64,000 bases of DNA from Bacteroides ilei (GTDB lineage Bacteria; Bacteroidota; Bacteroidia; Bacteroidales; Bacteroidaceae), in contig NZ_LT635801.1 of assembly GCF_900128495.1 (NCBI RefSeq), positions 3,496,946 through 3,560,945 on the forward strand. The letters run 5' to 3'. A model generated the notes under the pieces. The model saw nothing but the letters and a program-made list of their open reading frames with translations. It was not told the origin of the DNA and searched no databases. Below are positions 7,118-15,513 of the stretch, one piece after another. Position numbers and translations under genes: made by a program. Positions within the stretch are counted from its first letter, which is position 1. Every line of letters starts with the position of its first letter.

Positions 7118-9430
7118 ATGAAGAAGCCGCCCCGTATATCCATTATCCATATTGTTGTATTTCTTTTGATGTTGACCGGTTGCTCTGTCAACAAGTTTAT
7201 TCCCGAGGGACAATATTTGTTGGATAATGTCAAGGTGGAGTCGGATAATAAGGAAATAAGGCCTTCTCAAATGAACCAGTATGTGCGTCAGACACCTAAT
7301 GCCAAGTGGTTCAGCCTGTTCCGTTTCCCTATGTACATATATGGGGCATCCGGTCTGGATTCTACAAAGTGGATTAACCGGTTTTGGAGGAAGATAGGTG
7401 ACGCTCCCGTCATTTATGACCGTGTACAGGCAGAGGAGACACAAAATGAAATCAGAAAGGCTGTGCAGAATATGGGATATATGGGTGCTACGGTTGATCT
7501 GGAAGAGGACAGTGACGGTAACCGCATGAAGATACGCTATGTTATCCATTCGTCAGAACCGTATATTGTGGATCATCTGGCTTATGATATTGCCGATAAC
7601 CGGATCCGTGATTTCCTGCAGGCCGATTCTGCCCGGAGTCTTCTGGATGAGGGTATGCGTTTTGACGTAAATGTACTTGATCAGGAAAGGTCGCGTATCA
7701 CGCAGGATTTGCAGGGTAGGGGATATTATCGTTTCAATAAGGACTTCATTACGTTCAGGGCCGATACGATGTTGAATACCCATAAGGTAGACCTGACAAT
7801 GAATATACTCCCTTACCGCCGGCGTAAGGAAGATCCTCCGCAGGAGCATAGACAATATAGGTTACGTAAGGTAAATTATCTGTTTGATACAGACTTGTCA
7901 TCGCTTTCCGAATCTGCTTTCCGCGGGTTTGATTCTCTTTCTTATCAGAATGTCAATTTTTACTATAAGGATAAACTTTTTCTTCGTCCGCAGGTAATTA
8001 CCGATTATAATTATCTTAAGCCGGGCAGGATATTCAGTAACCGTGACGTACAGGATACCTATACAGCCTTGTCGCGCCTGCATATCCTGAAGTATTCCAC
8101 TATCCGTTTCAATGAGGTACAGGAAAATGATTCCATTTACCTGGATGCTTATGTGGCACTTTCCAGAAACAAGAATAAATCGATTTCATTTGAAGTGGAA
8201 GGGACTAATTCTGCCGGTGACTTGGGGGCGGCTGCTTCCGTTTCGTTTTCGCATAAGAATCTTTTCAGAGGATCAGAAACGTTTACCATCAAACTGAGAG
8301 GTGCTTATGAAGCGGTAACAGGACTGGAAGGATATGCCAACAGCAATTATACCGAATATGGTATAGAAAGTAGCCTTAACTTTCCGGAGTTCATGTTCCC
8401 GTTCCTTTCACATGATTTCAAACGTAAAATAAGAGCGACGTCAGAAGTAGGTATCAAGTACAACTGGCAGTTCCGTCCGGAGTTTGAACGTACATTGGCT
8501 GCTGCGTCATGGAGTTATCACTGGTCGCGCAGAGGTAAAGCTACACATCGGTTGGATCTGGTAGACATTAACTATATCTATATGCCTTATGTATCGGATG
8601 CCTTCAAGAGTTATCTTGACCGGATGGATGAAGTCAATCCTTTATTGCGTTACAGCTATGAGGATCTGTTTATTGTACGTCTGGGTTATACGTATACGTA
8701 TAACAGTTCAGGAGCTTCGTCCTTGAAAACATCTCTCCGCAACTCTTATTCGTTCCGTTTTAATATTGAAGAGGCAGGTAATTTGCTGTATGGCTTTTCC
8801 AGACTTGTAAACAAGAGCCGTAAGGACGGGGCTTATCAGTTAGGAAACATCAGTTTTGCCCAATATGTAAAGGCCGATTTCGATTATGCCAAGAATTTCA
8901 TGATTGACGAGCGTAATTCACTGGTATTCCATACAGGATTGGGCATAGCCTATCCGTACGGGAATTCCAAGAGTATGCCGTTTGAAAAGCTGTATTTTTC
9001 GGGTGGTGCAAACAGTGTCCGTGGTTGGAGTGTACGTTCATTAGGTCCCGGTTCCTATAAAGGAGACGGGAATAGTATCGATTATGTGAACCATACCGGA
9101 GATATCAAACTGGATATCAATCTGGAATACCGTACTTTTCTGTTCTGGAAGCTGAACGGTGCCGTATTTGTTGACGCGGGGAATGTATGGAACATCCGTG
9201 AGCAAGGAAACAAGTCGGAGGGACTTTTCCGTTTCGACCGTTTTTACAGGCAGATAGCCGTGTCTTACGGGTTGGGTATCCGCTTTGATCTGGATTTTCT
9301 GATTTTGCGTTTTGACGCGGGAATGAAGGCCGTCAATCCGATGTATACGGGTCGTGACCGGTATCCGATCATTTCACCGAGGCTAGGCCGGGATATGGCG
9401 TTTCATTTTGCTGTAGGATATCCGTTTTAA
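7118..9430 (+). CDS. Omp85-superfamily (TamA/BamA-like) outer-membrane lipoprotein
   Basis: 770 aa from ATG 7118 (MKKPPRISIIH). It has a signal with lipobox LTGCSVNKF (Cys near residue 20), POTRA-like repeats over about residues 30-330, and a C-terminal beta-barrel of about residues 370-770 ending in ...FAVGYPF with the typical terminal Phe. The barrel has GGANSVRGW (the Omp85 motif G-G-x-x-S-V-R-G) and the domain signature near YRTFLFWKLNGAVFVDAGNVW. The family helps insert or translocate proteins at the outer membrane. As a lipoprotein-anchored TamA-like version without an obvious TamB neighbour, its client is unknown. The small gene at 9441 follows within 11 bp. Confidence 0.9.
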   Translation: MKKPPRISIIHIVVFLLMLTGCSVNKFIPEGQYLLDNVKVESDNKEIRPSQMNQYVRQTPNAKWFSLFRFPMYIYGASGLDSTKWINRFWRKIGDAPVIYDRVQAEETQNEIRKAVQNMGYMGATVDLEEDSDGNRMKIRYVIHSSEPYIVDHLAYDIADNRIRDFLQADSARSLLDEGMRFDVNVLDQERSRITQDLQGRGYYRFNKDFITFRADTMLNTHKVDLTMNILPYRRRKEDPPQEHRQYRLRKVNYLFDTDLSSLSESAFRGFDSLSYQNVNFYYKDKLFLRPQVITDYNYLKPGRIFSNRDVQDTYTALSRLHILKYSTIRFNEVQENDSIYLDAYVALSRNKNKSISFEVEGTNSAGDLGAAASVSFSHKNLFRGSETFTIKLRGAYEAVTGLEGYANSNYTEYGIESSLNFPEFMFPFLSHDFKRKIRATSEVGIKYNWQFRPEFERTLAAASWSYHWSRRGKATHRLDLVDINYIYMPYVSDAFKSYLDRMDEVNPLLRYSYEDLFIVRLGYTYTYNSSGASSLKTSLRNSYSFRFNIEEAGNLLYGFSRLVNKSRKDGAYQLGNISFAQYVKADFDYAKNFMIDERNSLVFHTGLGIAYPYGNSKSMPFEKLYFSGGANSVRGWSVRSLGPGSYKGDGNSIDYVNHTGDIKLDINLEYRTFLFWKLNGAVFVDAGNVWNIREQGNKSEGLFRFDRFYRQIAVSYGLGIRFDLDFLILRFDAGMKAVNPMYTGRDRYPIISPRLGRDMAFHFAVGYPF

Positions 9431-9440
9431 TTTATTATAT

Positions 9441-9677
9441 ATGGAGAATAGAAATGTTTGTACGAAAGAGGAACTCCAGGCTTTGAAAGAATGGTTTGAT
9501 GCTGCATCGTTGCCCGAGAGCCTGAAAGTGGATAAAGCTGTATCCATTCCACATCTGAAAGAAACGGTAGAGCGGCTTTTCGATCAGGCTGAGGTGTGTT
9601 ATGAAAATCCGAAGATGCAGGGATGTATTATTCTTCTGGAGAATATCAAGGCCCGGCTGGAATCCCTTCAGGGCTGA
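9441..9677 (+). CDS. Small conserved Bacteroidales protein (DUF6965-like)
   Basis: 78 aa, acidic and helical, with no signal or membrane span. It includes CYENPKMQGCIILLENIKARL, a motif I recall from a small Bacteroidales family (DUF6965, from memory, not checked). It lies 10 bp after the Omp85 gene and is followed by a strong terminator, so it is co-transcribed with that gene. Its function is unknown. Confidence 0.72.
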   Translation: MENRNVCTKEELQALKEWFDAASLPESLKVDKAVSIPHLKETVERLFDQAEVCYENPKMQGCIILLENIKARLESLQG

Positions 9678-9695
9678 TTAGATGAATGAATGTTG

Positions 9696-9743
9696 AAGGA
9701 GTACTGTCACTGAAAGTTCAAACTTTCCGGGACAGTACTCCTT
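9696..9743. terminator. Strong bidirectional terminator hairpin
   Basis: Outer stem AAGGAGTACTGTC (9696-9708) and GACAGTACTCCTT (9731-9743) is a perfect 13 bp. A 3x3 internal loop follows, then a perfect inner stem GAAAGT/ACTTTC (9712-9717/9722-9727). It separates the convergent Omp85 unit and the SMC operon and serves both strands. Confidence 0.85.
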
Positions 9744-9751
9744 GTTTTGTG

Positions 9752-12700
9752 TCAGAGTTTCTGGTCTGAGATGAGGCGTGCGATGCGTGTCTTGCTTTGT
9801 GCCCCTTTCGTGAGCAGATATACATGCTTGTAGGCGTCACGGTTCAATTCTGTCGGTGATCCGTTGATGAGGATGATGTTGCGGTCATTGGCGAACTTCA
9901 GGATTCCGTTCACATTGTTGGGGTGGAGTTTCCCGATTTCATCCATCATGCAATGGAGCTTGAAATCCTTGAACTTGCGTGAGGCACTTTCCTTGAATAC
10001 ATTGAGCAGCATGATGTTTATCATGGCCTTGACCAGGATGTCAGTTCCTTCCGAACCCACATTCGATAGTTTCTCCACAAAACCGGTGTCGTTGTTGTTT
10101 TCAATGATCCGGAAACGCAGTTCGAACGAGTCGTACAGGCGGATATTGTCGTAGCGGTATGCATGGATTTCCTTGATGAAGTCTCTCAGCAGCGCGATAG
10201 CTTCCTGTTTGACCAGCTGTTCGTTCTCGCTCGAGAAGAGGTTGGTTCCCGGAGTCAGGTCGTATGCGTGTTCGTTGTAATATTTCTGGATGGCACGCAG
10301 GCTGTTCATTACCCGGTTGCTGCTTTCTTCCACTTTCATTTCAATCCGCTGGATTACTCCTACAAAATTGCAGGTCTGGAATCCTTTGTTGACTTTATCG
10401 ATGATATCCTGGATATCGTCTTCCGAGGCTGTCAGCATGGACGTATCCATGCTGATCCGTTTGAAGATATCCGAGTGTTCGTTATTGATCCGTCGCACGA
10501 ATTCATTGATCTTGTTTTCACGGACAAAATCATGCAGCTCTTCGGCGAAATGGATGTATTCCCAGTCTTCATTGAACTTGGTCTTGAACTTGAACGTATT
10601 GTCTTCGTCAAAATGTCCGGTAAACTGGTTCACATATTTGCGCAGGCTGCTTTCCAACTGGTTATGCTGGTTTTCCAGCCGGCTCAGTTCTGCAATCAGT
10701 TCCGTGCAGCTTTTCTGTACGGAAATTTCCAGTGCGGGAAGGTTCTCCGGCCGGAAAATATCCTGATGAGGCTTGTACCAGTCGTAGACGTTGATTTTGT
10801 CAAAGGCTTCCATGTCCGAAGTCAGTTCCCGTACCTTATTATCTGCCTCTTTCAGTTCCTTGTTCAGTTTGCTTATCTGTTCCTGCAGTGTAGAGACTTC
10901 TTTCCGTAAAGATTCCTTTTCCTGGGATAGCAGGCGGTTCTGTTCATCCAGTTTATGTTGCCATTCTGGTATATTGTCCATCAGGTCACGTTTGTCCTTT
11001 TGGTACTCGATGATTAAAGTTGCGTGGTCTTTGATGAACAGCAGTTCCTGGCCTATCTGTTGCAGTTGGCTGGCAATATCCTGCAGCCGTTCAGTGTCAA
11101 CCCCTTGTTCATGCAGGTCTTTCTGCATGTCACTTTCATACCGGGCTTTGGTGTCGGTAATGCGTTTCAGTTCCTTCTCCTCTTCTGCCTTCAGATTATC
11201 TGCCTGCTCCTGTTTTTCGTTTTTCAGATTCTGTTGGGTCTCGCTCCATGCCTGCTTGAGTACATCCTGTTTTTCTTTCTTTTCTTCATTCAGGTTTTCC
11301 AGTCTTTCCTCCAGTTGCATGAGTTCCTGCCGGAGCCTTTTCTTTTCAAGTTCCAGATTATGTATCTTCTTTTCGCGTTCTTCATTTTCCTTTTTCTTCC
11401 AGATATCCAGGTCAAGCATATCTTTCTGATATTGCTTTTCCAGCTTCTCAAGTTCGAATTCCTGTAGGGAAATGATATCTTTCTGTTCCTTGATACGTGG
11501 TTGGTATTTATCTTTCAGTTGCCCGGTCAGGAGTTCTTTCTCTTCCTGCAGGCGGATTGTTTCGGCTGCTATTTGTTTCAGCCGTTCTGTGCCAGCTTCC
11601 TTTTCCTTCTGGTAATCATTGATAGACTTTATATGTCTTTCAATGTGGCTCAGGTCAATTGAAATTCCGTAAAAGGATGTACCGTTGTCCTGAATACGGG
11701 GCGACAGACCAGTCTGCCAGAGAATCGTTTCGTCACACAACCTTCCGATATTTTCCTCCCATCCCGGTTTATTGTCTTTCAGCCATCCTTGTAATGTATC
11801 TTTACTGCTTGTCAGGAATGTATCCAGTTCCTCGACACGCGGTTTCAGGCGGAGCTGCTCCTGCTGGAGTTCCCCAAGTTTACGGTCCTTTTCATTCAAA
11901 CCTTGCTGGAGCTCTTCATTCCATTTCAGGGTAAGTTCCTTGATGATGAGCTGTGAGTGCCCGATACGGTTTTTTTTACTGGTATGCATTCCCGTATACG
12001 ATTGTATACGGTGTTTCAGTTCTTCCTGTTCGGTTTCATAGAACTGTTCTTTCCTGCACAACTGTATCTGGTAATCGAGCCCGGTCAGGGCACTTTGTTT
12101 TTCGCTTTTCAGCGGATAAAGCTCCTGTGAAAGCTGTTCGTATTCCTTATAGAGTGCTTCAACGGCGCTTTCATGTTTATGCCGTTCCTCCTCAATCCGT
12201 CTGTTGAAATCATTGTTCAGCTTTTCCTGCTGTTTGATTTTTACACTATGGTATTCGTTCCATTGGGCGTTGAGGCCCTCAATCAGTGAATTGTACTTGT
12301 CGGCTATGGTATTGAAATTGGCTGTAAGGTCCTGTTGTTCCTTCATCAGTCCGTTATAACGGATTTCCCATTCTTCCTTATGTGAAGAACGTTCAATGAT
12401 CCGGCCTATATTTTTCCGGTCGTATTCCTTTTCTTTGTCCTGTGCCTTCTTCAGTTCATTCTTGAGTACTGCCAGTGTTTCCTGATAAGCGTCACAACGT
12501 TTCTTTGACTGTTCCTGGAGCTCCTGGACTTTTCCTGTCAATACATTCCTGCCGTTTTCTGTTTCCTGTTTCTTCTGTTGCCACAAGGAAAACGCTTTTT
12601 CTGCCTGGCTATGGGCAACAGCCAGTTCACGGCAACCTTGTACCAATGCCGTCTGCTGGTGTGATATCTGTGCCGACAGGGAAGTGATTTCCTGTGCCTG

Positions 12701-13411
12701 TTTCTGAGTTTCACGCTTTTGGAACTCTTCGATGTCATGCAGTCGTACTTCAAAGTTTTTGAGGTGTTCCTTGTAACTGTTGAGGTCTACAGCCGTTTCA
12801 TCTTCATTGATGGAAGAGATGATGGTCTTTTTTATGAACTCCGCGTCCAGTTTGGAATTCAGCAGTACATTCTGGATGGTACGTGGAATATTCTGGTATT
12901 GTCTGCTTTCCATCAATGAATATTTTCTCATGTCGGTAGAAACCCCGTTTCCATACAGAATGTTTCTATATTCGTCGAAAGTATAGATGATGCGTGAATA
13001 ATCGATGCCAGCTTCATCCAGTTGTTGTCTTATCCGGTCAGCTCCGCTGTAGGCAGTCAGGGTCTCACCGTCAATGAAGAATTCCTTGCGGTAGGGAGAA
13101 TCGATGAAACGGTAGTTTATGCGGTTCATCGATTTGAAGCTGAGAATACAGAACGCGCCGTTTTCGGTAGCCACTTCATAGATGATATATGAATTGGCGT
13201 ACGGGAAATAGTATTCTGTATAGCTTTGTTTTTCTACAGGAATGCCCAGTTTTTGGGTGTCGGCGTTATAGAAGAAGAGAATGGCGCGCAAGACAGTACT
13301 TTTACCTACTCCCTGCGTACCGATGAAATGTACGTTTCCGTCGAGATAGATATCGTCGGCGTACGGTATATTGGCGCTGTTTATAAAGATAATTCTATTC
13401 AGGTTTCTCAT
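9752..13411 (-). CDS. SMC-like ATPase of an MksBEF/Wadjet-type complex (MksB/JetC-like)
   Basis: 1219 aa. N-terminal ABC half with Walker A GTQGVGKST (residues 31-39). About 800 residues of coiled coil follow (roughly 220-1000, very rich in Glu/Lys/Gln/Leu). The C-terminal half has the ABC signature LSNVGSEGTD (1115-1124), Walker B LHCMMDEI (about 1152-1159) and a D-loop-like LHPNNV. This is the architecture of MukB/MksB/JetC condensins, which extrude DNA loops. Chromosomal Mks complexes help segregation, while JetABCD (Wadjet) complexes recognise and cut small circular plasmids. It overlaps the upstream partner gene by 17 bp. No fourth gene with JetD-type TOPRIM or DUF3322/DUF2220 features is nearby. 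Confidence 0.88.
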   Translation of the reverse strand: MRNLNRIIFINSANIPYADDIYLDGNVHFIGTQGVGKSTVLRAILFFYNADTQKLGIPVEKQSYTEYYFPYANSYIIYEVATENGAFCILSFKSMNRINYRFIDSPYRKEFFIDGETLTAYSGADRIRQQLDEAGIDYSRIIYTFDEYRNILYGNGVSTDMRKYSLMESRQYQNIPRTIQNVLLNSKLDAEFIKKTIISSINEDETAVDLNSYKEHLKNFEVRLHDIEEFQKRETQKQAQEITSLSAQISHQQTALVQGCRELAVAHSQAEKAFSLWQQKKQETENGRNVLTGKVQELQEQSKKRCDAYQETLAVLKNELKKAQDKEKEYDRKNIGRIIERSSHKEEWEIRYNGLMKEQQDLTANFNTIADKYNSLIEGLNAQWNEYHSVKIKQQEKLNNDFNRRIEEERHKHESAVEALYKEYEQLSQELYPLKSEKQSALTGLDYQIQLCRKEQFYETEQEELKHRIQSYTGMHTSKKNRIGHSQLIIKELTLKWNEELQQGLNEKDRKLGELQQEQLRLKPRVEELDTFLTSSKDTLQGWLKDNKPGWEENIGRLCDETILWQTGLSPRIQDNGTSFYGISIDLSHIERHIKSINDYQKEKEAGTERLKQIAAETIRLQEEKELLTGQLKDKYQPRIKEQKDIISLQEFELEKLEKQYQKDMLDLDIWKKKENEEREKKIHNLELEKKRLRQELMQLEERLENLNEEKKEKQDVLKQAWSETQQNLKNEKQEQADNLKAEEEKELKRITDTKARYESDMQKDLHEQGVDTERLQDIASQLQQIGQELLFIKDHATLIIEYQKDKRDLMDNIPEWQHKLDEQNRLLSQEKESLRKEVSTLQEQISKLNKELKEADNKVRELTSDMEAFDKINVYDWYKPHQDIFRPENLPALEISVQKSCTELIAELSRLENQHNQLESSLRKYVNQFTGHFDEDNTFKFKTKFNEDWEYIHFAEELHDFVRENKINEFVRRINNEHSDIFKRISMDTSMLTASEDDIQDIIDKVNKGFQTCNFVGVIQRIEMKVEESSNRVMNSLRAIQKYYNEHAYDLTPGTNLFSSENEQLVKQEAIALLRDFIKEIHAYRYDNIRLYDSFELRFRIIENNNDTGFVEKLSNVGSEGTDILVKAMINIMLLNVFKESASRKFKDFKLHCMMDEIGKLHPNNVNGILKFANDRNIILINGSPTELNRDAYKHVYLLTKGAQSKTRIARLISDQKL

Positions 13412-13979
13412 CGTTGTCAGTGTCTTCGTAAATGTTAATGCTTTCTACCAGACGTTCCAGGTAATTCCATGATGCCATGACTTTGTAAGTGTTGGTCTTT
13501 TCGTTTTCCAGTTCCAGAAAAGATTCCTTGGTGAGCTGGCGGATCATGTTTTCGAGTACCTCTTTCCGTATATCTTTGTCGGAGAAATGTTTCCGTATGC
13601 CGTCCAGTTTGTTCTGCAGCATTACGTTGATGTTGGCTTCCACCAGAATCTGTTCAGGCTGGAAACGGTATCCGGGGCCGAATGTCTCGTCGTAAGTCTT
13701 GAAAAGGTCGAGCACGTCAATCCAATAATAGGCGCGCAGGATTTTCTGTTCCAGTGTCGTTCTGGGTTCTGTTCTCGAAAAGTAGAAATATTCGTTACCC
13801 CGTTCCAGCGTATAGCCTATCTGTGAAAAGAAGACCGACAATGCCTCAAAATCGTCGTCAATCATGTCATAGAGGTCTCTGGTCTCTTCATTGGTGCTGT
13901 TGGAGCTGATGAACTGTCCTTTCTGCAGACAGTCGAATATTTCGGCCGTGTGGTCGGGTATATGTATATTCAATTCCAT
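13395..13979 (-). CDS. MksE/JetB-like partner (DUF4194-type)
   Basis: 194 aa, acidic, with no signal or membrane span. It looks like the winged-helix KITE-type subunit of Mks/Wadjet condensins: short, between the kleisin-like and SMC-like genes, with DDDFEALSVFFSQIGYTLERGNEYFYFSR in the position of the DUF4194 core. KITE dimers bind the kleisin and regulate the SMC ATPase. It overlaps the SMC gene by 17 bp (translational coupling) and lies 34 bp after the kleisin-like gene. The assignment rests mainly on order, size and this core, because sequence similarity in this family is low. Confidence 0.75.
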   Translation of the reverse strand: MELNIHIPDHTAEIFDCLQKGQFISSNSTNEETRDLYDMIDDDFEALSVFFSQIGYTLERGNEYFYFSRTEPRTTLEQKILRAYYWIDVLDLFKTYDETFGPGYRFQPEQILVEANINVMLQNKLDGIRKHFSDKDIRKEVLENMIRQLTKESFLELENEKTNTYKVMASWNYLERLVESINIYEDTDNDEKPE

Positions 13980-14013
13980 AATTATCTGTTTATAGGTTTG
14001 CCGATGATATGGG

Positions 14014-15243
14014 TCATGCCGGATAGATCAGGGCATATTCATATTCTTTATAATGACCGAACCGGTCGCTGATACGGAGCTGTGACTCATAAAGTGACAC
14101 AAGCTGACAGAAGAGGGTAGTGCGTTCTTTCTCTCCGATCTGGTGCCTGAACCGGTAGTTCAACAGGAAACTGAACAGGTCATCGGGCTGGGCCGAAGCG
14201 TCTTTCCAGAGCTTTTCGGTCTGGCATTGGATGTAGTTCCCTATAATCTCTTCCAGGCTGACGGCAGGTTCGTAAGCCGACTGGTGCGACAGATCTTCAT
14301 CACTGAATGCTCCGGCTTCGTTGCTTTTCACACTTTTGCGGTATTGCAGGTTCTTCAGGACTTTCAATATCACCGGTTGCGCTTCATCACTGTTCAGATA
14401 GTTGATCGACAGTTTGAAGGATGTCGGTAACGCCCCTTCTATCAGTACAGAATGTTCGCGGTCGAGCACTTCCGCCAGATTGCTTTTGGCGCGCAGTTCA
14501 AACTGGTCTTGCAGATACTTGATTTTCCGTATCTTCTCAACCAGGATAATCTGACTCTTAATCTGGTTCAAGTAATTGATGATATCCTGCTGGGCCCGGA
14601 TCAGGCTGTGGGCCGAAAGTTGCAGTTCCCGTCGGAGTTCAAGCAGGATTCTGCCCAGTTCTTCATCGGTAGCCTGCTGGAAGAATGTACGTTCTTCATG
14701 GAGGATCAGGTTTTCGGTCGTATCAATCAGTTGCTGTATGTTGATCCGTTTCTTGTCGAGATTCTCCAGTTTGGCAATCTTTATCCGGTATGTGGGCTCA
14801 TGCTTGAATGCATTGTCTATGCTGGCCTGCAGGTTCAGGATATTACGTATGGTGGTACGGGCTATTTTCTGGAATGTAATCTTGATGTTCCTCACATAGC
14901 TGGCTTTCCGTGAAGCTATGTTTTCTTGCAGATAATATCCCATCAGTTCATGCAGGTAGTCGATATTGTCGTTTATGATGGCCGTATTGATTTCTTCGTT
15001 GGCTTCTAGAAGCAGTTCGAAGAAGTCGAGAAAACGTGCGTCAAGTTGTACAAAGTTCCCGTTTTGGAGGATCACTTCCTTTTCAATGAGCAGCCGCAGA
15101 CGGTTCTCATCGTTTTTCAGCAGTTCCAGCGCTTCTGAATATTTGAAGTTGACAATATTCCTTTTTTCGAACATTTCTGTCAGTAAAGCTTTGGCTGCCG
15201 ATAGTGTGTTGATAATTTCTTGTATAGAGCGGAATGTGTACAT
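14014..15243 (-). CDS. MksF/JetA-like kleisin subunit
   Basis: 409 aa. The N-terminal region (1-110) is winged-helix-like, followed by long helices (110-290; NIQQLIDTTENLILHEERTF and similar) and a C-terminal globular part (330-409). This matches MksF/JetA kleisins, which bridge the two SMC heads. It is the first gene of the three-gene operon. The start ATG at 15243 lies only about 14 bases from a palindromic hairpin with a -7-like box. The call is based on gene order and predicted fold, not on a diagnostic motif. Confidence 0.7.
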   Translation of the reverse strand: MYTFRSIQEIINTLSAAKALLTEMFEKRNIVNFKYSEALELLKNDENRLRLLIEKEVILQNGNFVQLDARFLDFFELLLEANEEINTAIINDNIDYLHELMGYYLQENIASRKASYVRNIKITFQKIARTTIRNILNLQASIDNAFKHEPTYRIKIAKLENLDKKRINIQQLIDTTENLILHEERTFFQQATDEELGRILLELRRELQLSAHSLIRAQQDIINYLNQIKSQIILVEKIRKIKYLQDQFELRAKSNLAEVLDREHSVLIEGALPTSFKLSINYLNSDEAQPVILKVLKNLQYRKSVKSNEAGAFSDEDLSHQSAYEPAVSLEEIIGNYIQCQTEKLWKDASAQPDDLFSFLLNYRFRHQIGEKERTTLFCQLVSLYESQLRISDRFGHYKEYEYALIYPA

Positions 15244-15257
15244 AATATCATATAAAA

Positions 15258-15283
15258 CCCCGCAAAGTTATAACTTGGCGGGG
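15258..15283. promoter_or_regulatory. Hairpin/palindrome overlapping a promoter upstream of the SMC operon
   Basis: CCCCGC (15258-15263) pairs with GCGGGG (15278-15283). Inside is AAGTTATAACTT (15265-15276), a perfect 12-bp palindrome. On the minus strand it reads through TAACTTTG (15263-15270), a -7 box, with the first ATG of the operon 14-20 bases further on. It is also followed by TTTTAT on that strand, so it could be the terminator of the upstream 52-aa/FabK-like unit. It may be terminator, operator, or both. Confidence 0.55.
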
Positions 15284-15340
15284 GATTTTCCTAATTTTTA
15301 CAGTGTGTAAATCCGGATGGGACCATGGTCCAGCCAGACT

Positions 15341-15499
15341 TTATTCCACATCCTTAGGGTAGTTGCTTTCCGTTTTCTGTACAGGTGTCTGCCTTGTCTT
15401 TGTTGTAACTTTCTTTTTACCCAGTTTCTTGGCCCGTTCCCAGGCCGCTTTACGGGATTCATATTGTTCGCGTTGGCGTTCGAGGTAGTTATCTGCCAT
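15341..15499 (-). CDS. 52-aa basic conserved protein
   Basis: A short ORF, ATG 15499 to TAA 15341, encoding MADNYLERQREQYESRKAAW and then a Lys/Arg/Thr-rich tail ending in ...PKDVE. It lies 14 bases after the FabK-like gene in the same direction. Similar tiny proteins are common in Bacteroides and are sometimes labelled dehydrogenase in databases for no visible reason (from memory). It is highly charged with no fold motif, possibly a small RNA- or protein-binding peptide. Real coding is supported by the in-line start, its spacing in the operon and the lack of a competing frame. Confidence 0.65.
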   Translation of the reverse strand: MADNYLERQREQYESRKAAWERAKKLGKKKVTTKTRQTPVQKTESNYPKDVE

Positions 15500-15513
15500 A
15501 ATGATGGTTGTTT

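Noticed and set aside
9441..9677. Small ORF as JetD of the SMC operon
   Set aside because: It is on the opposite strand behind a strong terminator and is too small with no nuclease motif.
10163..11470. Long plus-strand open frames opposite the SMC gene
   Set aside because: They are antisense shadows of the coiled-coil coding strand; composition is Ser/Phe/Cys-rich, as expected for the reverse of Glu/Lys-rich coiled coil.
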